From Acidimicrobiaceae bacterium (GTDB lineage Bacteria; Actinomycetota; Acidimicrobiia; Acidimicrobiales; RAAP-2), in assembly GCA_003132305.1 (NCBI GenBank), contig PKXJ01000004.1, forward strand, positions 32,129 to 86,796: a stretch of 54,668 bases of DNA, given 5' to 3'. Positions 25,849 through 35,315 of the stretch are shown piece after piece. Within the stretch, counting starts at the first letter, position 1, and each line of letters begins with the position of its first letter. The notes beneath the pieces were generated by a model. It searched no databases. It was not told where the DNA came from and worked only from the letters and a program-made list of their open reading frames with translations. Both the position numbers and the translations under genes were made by a program.

Positions 25849-26253
25849 GTGAACGTAAAGGATCTACTGAACCGAGCAGCCGAGAATATTTCGGTGAGCC
25901 GCGCGTTTGGCAGTGCGTACGAAAAAGACGGAGTTCTCATCATCCCGGTCGCCCTCGTGGCGGGGGGTGGCGGGGGCGGCGGGGGCGGCGGGGGGACGAC
26001 ACTCCGGACCGACTCCGACTCCAACGCCGAGGAAACCGAACACACCGACGACGCCCATCACGGCAAGCCGGAGAAGGGCTCTGGCGGCGGGTTCGGCGGC
26101 GTCGTGATGCCCGTGGGTGCCTACGTCGTAGAGGACGAACAGGTTCGTTGGGTTCCCGCGGTGAACGTGACGGTGATCGTCGTTGCCGCTCTCTTTGCGC
26201 TTCGGTTCCTCACCAAGTCCAGAGTAAAAATCAAAAGAATAAAGCACGCCTGA
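25849..26253 (+). CDS. GerW/YtfJ-family protein with poly-glycine run and membrane anchor
   Basis: The 134-residue protein has the GerW (YtfJ) pattern. An N-terminal helix, VKDLLNRAAENISVSRAFGSAYEKDG, leads to IIPVALV, then a run of 11 glycines (39-49), an acidic/His linker, GGVVMPVGAYVVED, and a C-terminal hydrophobic helix (about 106-121) ending in basic residues. In Bacillus the family acts in spore germination, but homologues are common in non-sporulating actinobacteria, where the role is unknown. Start GTG follows AAGAAGGTGG. The Gly run is encoded by a GGC/GGG-rich tract prone to slippage. The gene is intact between three decayed ones. Confidence 0.75.
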   Translation: MNVKDLLNRAAENISVSRAFGSAYEKDGVLIIPVALVAGGGGGGGGGGGTTLRTDSDSNAEETEHTDDAHHGKPEKGSGGGFGGVVMPVGAYVVEDEQVRWVPAVNVTVIVVAALFALRFLTKSRVKIKRIKHA

Positions 26254-26505
26254 TTGGACGATTCGTCCAACGTGACAACGACGAATTGCGGACGCTTCGA
26301 CCTTGGAGTTGGTCCAAAACTTCGAGCAGGAACTCTTGAAACGGTTCAAAGGCCCCCGACGAGTCGTATCGCTCTTCGTTGACGAAGAATGTCGAAGGGC
26401 CGTTGACACCGCTTCGAATCCCGCTCTCGACGTCTTCTCTCACTCTTTGATAGACGACGCCCCGGGCCAGCGCAGCGTGGTCTTCGCCGGCGAGTTCTAA
26501 AGAAT
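26231..26505 (-). pseudogene. C-terminal remnant of a DsbA/thioredoxin-fold protein
   Basis: On the minus strand the frame reads LELAGEDHAALARGVVYQR, then VREDVESGIRSGVNGPSTFF, then VNEERYDSSGAFEPFQEFLL. The SGVNGPSTFFVNEERYD segment corresponds to the cis-Pro loop (usually GTPTFFVNGERYD) of DsbA-like domains, including those fused to NhaA antiporters. The N-terminal CxxC half is missing, no start lies in place, and Gly-Thr of the loop has become Gly-Pro-Ser. It is best read as a decayed gene end. It overlaps the last bases of the GerW-like gene on the other strand. Confidence 0.5.
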
Positions 26506-26555
26506 TTTGCGTCGAGGCCTAGAAATCTGACGCTCGACTTCACTACGCTTCGAAC

Positions 26556-27584
26556 ATGTCTTCGTACTTTCCCGCTCCCGGTCGCTACGACACGACGACG
26601 TACCGGCGCTGTGGACGCAGCGGTCTGTTGTTGCCCCCAATTTCGCTTGGTCTCTGGCACAACTTTGGTGACGACGTAGCACTCGACACGCAACGGGCCA
26701 CGTTGCGACGGGCCTTCAATCGAGGCGTCACGCACTTCGACCTCGCGAACAACTACGGGCCGCCCTACGGCAGCGCCGAAACGAACTTCGGACAACTCTT
26801 GCGCGAAGACTTCTCGTCGCTGCGTGACGAGCTGATCATCTCCACCAAGGCCGGTTGGGACATGTGGCCGGGCCCCTACGGCGACTTGGGATCGCGCAAG
26901 TATCTTCTCGCGAGTCTCGATCAGAGCCTTGGTCGCCTGGGACTCGAGTACGTCGACATCTTCTATCACCACCACTTCGACTCGACGACGCCCCTCGAAG
27001 AGACCATGGGCGCGCTCGACCACGCCATTCGCCAGGGCAAGGCGCTCTACGTGGGCATCTCTTCGTACTCGGACGAACGAACCAAAGAGGCCATCGCCAT
27101 CTTGCGCCGCCTCGGAACGCCCCTGCTCATCCACCAAGCGTCCTACTCGCTCTTCAATCGTTGGATCGAGGAACGTCTGCTCGACGTGCTCGATGACGAG
27201 GGCGTTGGCTGTATCGCTTTTTCTCCTTTAGCGCAGGGCCTCCTTACTGACCGCTACCTCGACGGGGTGCCCGAGGGTTCGCGAGCGTCGAAGGGCACGT
27301 CCCTCGCGTCGTCAATGCTGAACGAAAAGAACTTGGGCCACGTGCGCGCGTTAAACGACATCGCCAAAGAGCGCGGCCAGAAGCTCTCCCAACTGGCCCT
27401 CGCCTGGGCCCTTCGCGATCCACGGGTCACGTCGGTACTCATTGGCGCGAGCAGTGTTGCCCAGTTGGACGAGAACCTCGACGCCCTCAACTCTCCTTCG
27501 TTGAGTGTCGAGGAGTTGGCCCACCTCGACGAACACGCCGTCGAGAGTGGCATCGACCTTTGGCGCGGCCCGGCCACTCAGTAA
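26556..27584 (+). CDS. Aldo/keto reductase (YghZ/MgrA-like)
   Basis: The 342-residue NADPH-dependent TIM-barrel oxidoreductase has all four catalytic positions: Asp62 and Tyr67 in FDLANNYGPPYGSAE, Lys98 in STKAGWD, and His in YHHHFD (138-140). The layout, with WHNFG near the N-terminus and the long insertion MWPGPYGDLGSRKYLLASLD, matches the L-glyceraldehyde-3-phosphate reductase/YghZ branch (AKR14-like). That branch detoxifies aldehydes such as methylglyoxal. It starts with ATG. Substrate assignment rests only on family resemblance. Confidence 0.9.
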   Translation: MSSYFPAPGRYDTTTYRRCGRSGLLLPPISLGLWHNFGDDVALDTQRATLRRAFNRGVTHFDLANNYGPPYGSAETNFGQLLREDFSSLRDELIISTKAGWDMWPGPYGDLGSRKYLLASLDQSLGRLGLEYVDIFYHHHFDSTTPLEETMGALDHAIRQGKALYVGISSYSDERTKEAIAILRRLGTPLLIHQASYSLFNRWIEERLLDVLDDEGVGCIAFSPLAQGLLTDRYLDGVPEGSRASKGTSLASSMLNEKNLGHVRALNDIAKERGQKLSQLALAWALRDPRVTSVLIGASSVAQLDENLDALNSPSLSVEELAHLDEHAVESGIDLWRGPATQ

Positions 27585-27673
27585 CCAGAACGAAATGTTT
27601 GGCAGGCAAGGAGATTCGCCGGTGCGCAAGGTCGAGCGTCGTAGAGAGACGCGGACGTCGAGATAGGGGTGAC

Positions 27674-28213
27674 GTGAGGAGAGTTGAAATTGAGACCACG
27701 CTCAATGAGAGCCGTTCGGAGCTTCTGGCGACCTTCGACGGCCTTTCCGAGGATCAGTTGCGTCGCCCACTCACGACCAGCGAACACGACCCGAGTAACT
27801 CCTGGTGCGCGCTCGACCACTTTGCTCATCTGGCGCTGATCGAGAGGGACTTTGAGAAGATGATCCGCCGTCAACTGGCGGGTCATCAGAATCCCGTCGG
27901 ACCGTTAGTTAGTGACCAGGGCGAAGTCCGCTCTCGAGGGGAAATCATGGCGCTCGTCAACGCTCGAACTGACGCGTTCCAGCGCGTTCACCACCTCGAT
28001 TCACTTTCTCAGGCCGTCGCCCTCACCGGCGACGCCCGTGGCGCCACGCTGCGCTTGCTCGCCGAACTTAGCGACGCCCAGTTAGAGGAGCATCTCGAGG
28101 GAGCGCCGTGGGCCGACGGTACGGTGGGCGGTGTGCTGGGCACGAACGCCCAGCACGGCACCATGCACTGGAACTGGATCACCGAGGCCGGACTGCTCGA
28201 GATTGCCACGTAA
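27674..28213 (+). CDS. DinB-like/maleylpyruvate-isomerase-type four-helix protein
   Basis: The 179-residue protein starts at GTG 27674, after AGGGGTGAC, with VEIETTLNESRSELLATFDGLSEDQL, the first helix of the DinB/MDMPI fold. Metal-binding histidines of that fold are plausible in HFAHLALIERDF and in GTNAQHGTMHWNWI. Members include thiol-transferases and ClbS-like protection proteins, but most are uncharacterised. The frame is open further upstream into the aldo-keto reductase gene, but homology begins at this start. It follows the reductase by 89 bases on the same strand. Confidence 0.75.
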   Translation: MRRVEIETTLNESRSELLATFDGLSEDQLRRPLTTSEHDPSNSWCALDHFAHLALIERDFEKMIRRQLAGHQNPVGPLVSDQGEVRSRGEIMALVNARTDAFQRVHHLDSLSQAVALTGDARGATLRLLAELSDAQLEEHLEGAPWADGTVGGVLGTNAQHGTMHWNWITEAGLLEIAT

Positions 28214-28251
28214 TCGAGATGCCGCTACCCCGACACGGCGGCGAGCCTCGA

Positions 28252-28548
28252 TTAGTTGAACTCACTCCTGATCGTTCGCCATCGAATCAGGGACCACCAC
28301 AACGAGACGAGAACGATCACCTCGAAAACAACGGCGAGCCAACCCACGACGACGGCGCGCTGTATCGACACGAAGATCACGAGGGCCAACTCCAGGGCGA
28401 CGGCGAAGAGACAGATGACGGCAGCGGGGCCGTACTGGAACGCCGCCTCGTGAATGCGCGCCGACGGGGTCACGCCACTGCGCCAGAACGTCTCGAGAAC
28501 TTCTCTCTTCTCTTGGCGCGTGCAACTTCGATAGACGTCAAGTTTCAC
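28252..28548 (-). CDS. Small membrane protein of unknown function
   Basis: The 98-residue frame from GTG 28548 begins MKLDVYRSCTRQEKREVLETFWRSG and has two strongly hydrophobic helices, at about 44-64 and 69-88, ending in a basic tail WRTIRSEFN. It looks like a helical hairpin with a soluble N-terminus. I do not recognise the family. The ribosome-binding site is weak; the frame stays open upstream to 28650. Convergent with the DinB-like gene. Confidence 0.5.
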   Translation of the reverse strand: MKLDVYRSCTRQEKREVLETFWRSGVTPSARIHEAAFQYGPAAVICLFAVALELALVIFVSIQRAVVVGWLAVVFEVIVLVSLWWSLIRWRTIRSEFN

Positions 28549-28693
28549 CAGATCAACGATAGGGCCCACGCACTTCGTAGATGAACATGTAGGCGAAGAT
28601 TTGATAATCGTTTGTTCTGGCGATCTATGGTGCGACGACGTCACGAACATTCAGGCATGACCCGACGTAGGTCGTCATTCCTTCGTCGTGGGA

Positions 28694-29263
28694 TCAGTTC
28701 TTGCAGACACTTGAACTCATCGTTAGTTGCCAAGGTTGGTTGCCCTCGCCCATGGGATAGAGGTGAAACTTCTGCCACGGTCCGCCGTACGTTCGAACGT
28801 CGAAGGTCAGCGGCCACGACGCGTTGGCTACCAGTGCGCAGTTCGTGACGTGAAACGTGACAATAAACAGTTGGCTTCGTTGCGACAGAATGGGAATGGA
28901 TGTCGACCACGTAGCGCGACGTATCAGCGACAGACCCAGTCCACTCGCTCCCATGTGTTGAACATAGATGATCGACTTGTTGTCGTTCTGAAGTTGGAAC
29001 GAGTACGACACCCGCATCTGCGAGCGAGACGAGCTGATTCCAAAACCGTTTCCTTGGTAGAGGTTTTGAATCGGTGCCGGCTGGCGCGACGTAAGGGGCG
29101 TTCTCGTAGCGTCGTGAGGTATCAACCACCACCAGACCGTCACTGCAATCACCAGTACGGAGAGAACTGAAACAATCACCGGGGTGCGTACGCGTAGGCC
29201 AAAGATCGAGATCACTGACACTCTTCTTAGCCTCTGGCGTAAAGAATCGATTTTGGTGGCCAT
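28694..29263 (-). CDS. Membrane-anchored extracytoplasmic protein of unknown function
   Basis: The 189-residue protein has a basic N-terminus (DSLRQRLRRVSVISIFGLRVR), one membrane helix at about 28-48 (VIVSVLSVLVIAVTVWWWLI) and a C-terminal domain of about 130 residues predicted to be outside the cell. It contains VSYSFQLQNDNKSIIYVQHMG and VTFHVTNCALVANASWPLTFDV, a beta-rich pattern like an immunoglobulin-type fold, with cysteines near 143 and 187. I do not recognise a family. ATG 29263 is preferred to the adjacent GTG 29266. Confidence 0.6.
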   Translation of the reverse strand: MATKIDSLRQRLRRVSVISIFGLRVRTPVIVSVLSVLVIAVTVWWWLIPHDATRTPLTSRQPAPIQNLYQGNGFGISSSRSQMRVSYSFQLQNDNKSIIYVQHMGASGLGLSLIRRATWSTSIPILSQRSQLFIVTFHVTNCALVANASWPLTFDVRTYGGPWQKFHLYPMGEGNQPWQLTMSSSVCKN

Positions 29264-29416
29264 CACTACTTAGAGGTGGTGCCCGGGAAGACCAAGTTCC
29301 ACTTGGATTGAGGTGGCCACCCCAAGGCCGCTTCCTCGTTGAATGATTTGACATTCTGATTCGCTCGAAAACAGGTCTCGGTGGGCGGCGGCCACCGGAA
29401 CGGCTACAATAGTTGT

Positions 29417-31529
<2,113 letters not shown>

Positions 31530-31634
31530 GAACGAGACGGACGTAGCGAGCTGCGCTAGTCGCGAAGAACTCCGAGCCAACGCCTCGCGCCCCTAAAGAC
31601 ACTTCGAAATACTGTTGCTCGTCCGCTCGTCGCC

Positions 31635-32123
31635 TCAACTCGTTTCGTAGTGATGTCGCCATTCGAATGAAGCCAGCAGGTAGGTCATGATCGCGTAGCA
31701 CGCGATAGATCCGAAGGCGAGCAACGCCATGACGAGCGAACTGACGTCCTTGTTGTAGTCGAGGAAGATAGCGCCGTTAATTCCGGCGCCCAGAATGAGC
31801 AGTAGACCCAGGATCGACCAGGCAGCTATCCACGTGCTCTTCAACGAGAGCGCTCGTACCACAATGCTGATCGACATCAGAATCAAGATGAGCCCCAAGA
31901 CGGTGTGCACGACGAGCGAACCTGCACCGTGGCCCATCGCCCAGGCGACGCTACGATACGACCCGCTCAAATAGTTGCTGGGGTTCGCGCCGGAGTGATG
32001 TTTTGGAATCGTCTCGAAAAGGTTGACGGCGACACCGAAGCCTGACTGCACGAGAAGGGCGAGGATGGCACCGAGTGTCATACGCCGCAGCGAGCGCTGA
32101 ATGGCGTTGGCGGATGATCTCAT
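31635..32123 (-). CDS. Four-helix membrane protein of unknown function
   Basis: The 162-residue protein starts at ATG 32123, preceded by AAGGTAGAGAA, a good ribosome-binding site; the frame stays open upstream to 32318 but that part is charged and unlike the rest. Four membrane helices lie at about 15-36, 60-86, 93-118 and 125-150. A His-containing loop, ETIPKHHSGANPSNYLSG, is between the first two, and WAMGHGAGSLVVH begins the second. The histidines hint at a haem- or metal-binding membrane protein, but I do not recognise the family. Confidence 0.65.
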   Translation of the reverse strand: MRSSANAIQRSLRRMTLGAILALLVQSGFGVAVNLFETIPKHHSGANPSNYLSGSYRSVAWAMGHGAGSLVVHTVLGLILILMSISIVVRALSLKSTWIAAWSILGLLLILGAGINGAIFLDYNKDVSSLVMALLAFGSIACYAIMTYLLASFEWRHHYETS

Positions 32124-32370
32124 TTCTCTACCTTCTTGGTATCTCGAAAGCTCGCCACGAAGCCATACTGACATACGCCTCGGGCGTGCTTTCTTGGAAA
32201 TTGCCAAATCGAGATCACGTGAACGAAGTCGACTCAGCCCTTTCATCGGCCCCGGTCGATACTCTTTCGAACAGGGGTCCCGAGGGACCGCAATCGATGA
32301 ACGATGGAGGCGGACCATAATCCATTTCGAGGGCGGTGACGGACTTCACCGTGAGGCGCGGGGCAGTGAG

Positions 32371-32751
32371 ATGTGGTTTAAGGCCGTGGGCACGGACACC
32401 CATGGTCGACTGTCGCTCATGGAGAGGACGTTGCCGTCCGGAGGTCGAATGCCGCCAGCTCATCGCCACCAAGCCAACGACGAGGCTTACTTTGTCCTGG
32501 ACGGAGAGGTGGAGTTCCGAGTCGGCGACGAAGTCGTGCACGGCACCAACGCAACGTTTGTCTTGGCAACGGCCGGCGAGGTCCACACGTTTGGAAATAC
32601 CAGCGAATCGTCGGCTCGACTGCTCGTCCTTCACGCCCCAGCGCTGGACCAATACTTTGAAGAGTTGGAGCTTCTGTGGGCCCGAACAGATCCTCCCGAT
32701 CGCCAGAGCGAGCTCGACCTGATGAGGCGTCACGGCATGGAGCCGACGTAG
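32371..32751 (+). CDS. Cupin-domain protein
   Basis: The protein has cupin motif 1 PAHRHQANDEAYFVLDGEVEF and motif 2 around ATAGEVHTFGNTSES, with likely metal ligands HxH...E and H. It ends in a short helical tail, LDQYFEELELLWARTDP. From ATG 32371 it has 126 residues. The family usually starts about 20 residues earlier and that segment (FEGGDGLHREARGSE) is in frame just upstream. No ATG or GTG lies there, so the real start may be an alternative codon near 32320 or the ATG at 32101, which would overlap the divergent gene. Function unknown; small-molecule enzymes and sensors share the fold. Confidence 0.75.
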   Translation: MWFKAVGTDTHGRLSLMERTLPSGGRMPPAHRHQANDEAYFVLDGEVEFRVGDEVVHGTNATFVLATAGEVHTFGNTSESSARLLVLHAPALDQYFEELELLWARTDPPDRQSELDLMRRHGMEPT

Positions 32752-32796
32752 CCACAAAGAAAGTCCCGTAAAACTCATCGCGAAAGAGCGACGTGG

Positions 32797-33471
32797 TCAC
32801 GGCAACGTCGCCAAACTCTCCGCTAAACGCGACAAGGCGTCGCGTGTTCGACTCCCCCACCAAAAAAGATCCTGGCCGTCAACGAACAACGTCGGCGCGA
32901 TCTTCTCAAGTTCGGGTAGTTGACGCTTCGTGAAGGGATACGGTTCGCTCGGAGCGAGGACCACGTCGGCACCGCGCGACACGACGTCCGCCAGTTCAAT
33001 CTCGAGGTAGCGCTCGCCGGAGTCAAAGACGTTGGCGATTCCCAGGTGAGCCAGAAGCGACGCGCCGTAGGTCGGCGTGCCGAGCGCCATCCACGGACGT
33101 CGCCAAATCGGGATGAACGCTCGCGCGCGCGTGGGTCGGGGCTCGCCGAGGTCCAGCCGCGTCCAACGCGCCCCCACTCGATCCGCTAAGTCCGTCATCG
33201 ATTGATCGACTTCGTGCAGAGATTGAACGTGCAGAACGAAGACGTCGACGCCATGGCCGACGAGCGCGTCGTAATCCTCTCGTCGGTTCTCTTCTTCGTC
33301 AACGATTACGAGGTCGGGGCGCAGCTCGACGATCCGGACAACATCGGGGTCCTTCGTGCCTCCCACGTGTTCGATATCCGGTCTCTCACAGAACCGAGTA
33401 CAGGCAATCGGCGGGTGACCCCAGGCGGAGAGCGTCTCAGTGACCGAAGGAACCAGGCTGATCGTTCTCAC
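32797..33471 (-). CDS. Helical-backbone metal receptor (BtuF-like), cytoplasmic form
   Basis: The 224-residue protein has the BtuF/FhuD-type fold. It starts RTISLVPSVTETLSAWG, then HVGGTKDPDVVRIVELRPDLVIVDEEENR, and later ASLLAHLGIANVF, ADVVSRGADVVLAPSEPYPF and a terminal WWGSRTRDAL. Related periplasmic proteins bind vitamin B12 or ferric siderophores and feed an ABC importer. This one starts at GTG 33471 with no signal peptide or lipobox, and no importer gene is adjacent, so a cytoplasmic or unconventional role is possible. Confidence 0.8.
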   Translation of the reverse strand: MRTISLVPSVTETLSAWGHPPIACTRFCERPDIEHVGGTKDPDVVRIVELRPDLVIVDEEENRREDYDALVGHGVDVFVLHVQSLHEVDQSMTDLADRVGARWTRLDLGEPRPTRARAFIPIWRRPWMALGTPTYGASLLAHLGIANVFDSGERYLEIELADVVSRGADVVLAPSEPYPFTKRQLPELEKIAPTLFVDGQDLFWWGSRTRDALSRLAESLATLP

Positions 33472-33532
33472 GACGACATTATCGACGCAGTGGGGTCACG
33501 GTGAGGGCTTCGCTTCAGCCCGATCGGCGAAA

Positions 33533-34981
33533 CTACAGATTCTTCTCGAACTCTTCGAGGACCGCGATTCGATCTTCCTTGGCGGGCATCTTGAAGTAGG
33601 GATTCTTCTTGGACCAGTAGTAGAACATCGGAATAAGTCCCAGGGCCATGGCACCTAGGCCCACCCATAGTGAAGCGCTGTTCAGGGTTGGAATGGACTT
33701 GACGAACAGGTAGGCCATAAAAATTGAGCCAACGAGTGGCCAAAGGCCCATGAAAATGAAGTTCGTCACGGAAAGGAGCAACTGCCTTCGATACAAGACG
33801 ACGACCGCCAGGCCAGCCAGGGAGTAGTAGATGCAGATCTGAAGTCCAATGGCGTTAATGCCGTCACTGAGAATCGAGCTGATGGAGCCGATGAACTGTC
33901 CGCCAATGAAGAGGCCTAGCGAGATAATGGTGACGACGGCGGTGGCGAAGACGGGAGTCTTGCGCTTTTTGTTCACGGTGCCGAGACGTTTGGGCAAGGT
34001 ATTGTCTCGACCCATAGCGAACATCGTGCGCGTTACTTGAATGAGTGTCGTTTCCAGCGTGGCGACGGTGGACAGCACGACCGCCAGGACGATGAACTTT
34101 CCTCCCGTCCCGTGCCAGACCTGTTGTCCTAGAACACTTAGCACGTCGGCCTTGTTCTGCGTGATCTGGCTCGCCGTGAGGACCAGGTTGACGGCAACGG
34201 TGAACACCTCGAAGAGTAGAAAGACGCCAATGATGCCAATGATCGCGCCGAGTCCGGGTGTCCTCTTCGCGCTCTTCGTTTCTTCATTTAGATTCGCGGT
34301 GACGTCCCAGCCCCAGTAGTAGAAAGCCGCGACGAGCGCACCTGCCGCAAAACCCGATTGACCGTGGAAGATGCCCGGCGAGAACCAGTGCCACGAAAAG
34401 GTGTTCACGTGATGTCCGTGAAAGATAGCCAGCGCCGCAAAGAGAACGAGCAGGATCAGCTCGATGGACGACATCACGATCTGCACCGTGACCGTGATCG
34501 TCACTCCCGCGGCGACGGCCGCCACCATGGCCAAAAAGAAGACCGCTCCCACGAGCGTCACCTCGGCGGTGTTGTTCGCCGCACTCTTGGAGAACAGACC
34601 CAGGACGTTCGCGCCGGCCGGTACCGTAGCGATGACCATGAAAATCAGCGCGGAAACGATGAGGGCCCAACCCGAAAGGAAGCCCAACACGGGGTGCAGA
34701 GCTCGGCGCACCCACGAATAGCTCGCGCCGGCGTTCGCTTCGATACGTCCGAGATAACTAAAAGCGAAGACGATGCCAAACATGGCAATGCCGCAGTACA
34801 GCAACGCCGCCGCTCCACCAAGAAAAACGGCGCCAAACAGTACCGCTGTCGATGCCGCGATCGAGTAGCCCGGCGCCACGCCCGCGATACCCATAATCAC
34901 TGAGTCAAATAGTCCAAGAACGCCGGCGCGAAGACAGTTCTCCGACGAGTCTTCGGCCGGGGCCTCCAGTGTGTCAGTCAT
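33533..34981 (-). CDS. APC-superfamily amino acid/polyamine permease
   Basis: The 482-residue protein has 12 predicted membrane helices. The first carries SVIMGIAGVAPGYSIAAS, matching the glycine-rich GIAG substrate loop of APC transporters, and the region IEANAGASYSWVRRALHP is the conserved signature after helix 2-3. It ends in a charged tail, KKNPYFKMPAKEDRIAVLEEFEKNL. AAGGAG precedes the ATG. It probably imports an amino acid or amine by proton symport; the substrate is not predictable. Confidence 0.9.
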   Translation of the reverse strand: MTDTLEAPAEDSSENCLRAGVLGLFDSVIMGIAGVAPGYSIAASTAVLFGAVFLGGAAALLYCGIAMFGIVFAFSYLGRIEANAGASYSWVRRALHPVLGFLSGWALIVSALIFMVIATVPAGANVLGLFSKSAANNTAEVTLVGAVFFLAMVAAVAAGVTITVTVQIVMSSIELILLVLFAALAIFHGHHVNTFSWHWFSPGIFHGQSGFAAGALVAAFYYWGWDVTANLNEETKSAKRTPGLGAIIGIIGVFLLFEVFTVAVNLVLTASQITQNKADVLSVLGQQVWHGTGGKFIVLAVVLSTVATLETTLIQVTRTMFAMGRDNTLPKRLGTVNKKRKTPVFATAVVTIISLGLFIGGQFIGSISSILSDGINAIGLQICIYYSLAGLAVVVLYRRQLLLSVTNFIFMGLWPLVGSIFMAYLFVKSIPTLNSASLWVGLGAMALGLIPMFYYWSKKNPYFKMPAKEDRIAVLEEFEKNL

Positions 34982-35315
34982 GGCAACTGCTCTCCTTGTT
35001 CGGAATCAACCTCAACAAAAAATCAGGTGCCGAAATGTAGCACTTACGCAGTGACGTGTGGTCCTTCACGGTCACCCGGGCAAGATCGCCCCTCTTGCGA
35101 CAATAAATATCGTAAATTCGTCTTCACCCCTTCGCCCTATTCCACGCCATTCACTGGTGAATTAGCGACAATGAAATCAACCAATAATCTCGAAAAGCCC
35201 AGTAACCGCGAGGCCGAGTCACTCAGTTCACGGTGACGCACGAAGCCGCCACTAAAATTGGCGGGAGCGCCAAAAAGGCATTCCAGCCGCGCGTAATAAC
35301 GAGAGAGACACCGAC
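34982..35315. other. Divergent regulatory region between the permease and glycosyltransferase genes
   Basis: These 334 bases are AT-richer than their surroundings and hold no gene. They contain the inverted repeat ATTCAC-TG-GTGAAT (35149-35162), a good size for an operator, and a hairpin TGGCG-GGAG-CGCCA (35259-35272). Both presumably serve the rightward envelope locus or the leftward permease. Confidence 0.4.
35149..35162. promoter_or_regulatory. Palindromic operator candidate
   Basis: ATTCAC and GTGAAT form a 6+6 inverted repeat with a 2-base centre, in the intergenic region 153 bases before the glycosyltransferase start. A dimeric repressor site is possible, but no other copy was noticed. 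Confidence 0.25.

Noticed and set aside
32101-32370. Extension of the cupin gene to ATG 32101
   Set aside because: The added residues are unlike any cupin and overlap the start and ribosome-binding site of the divergent membrane protein gene. Kept as a possibility only.
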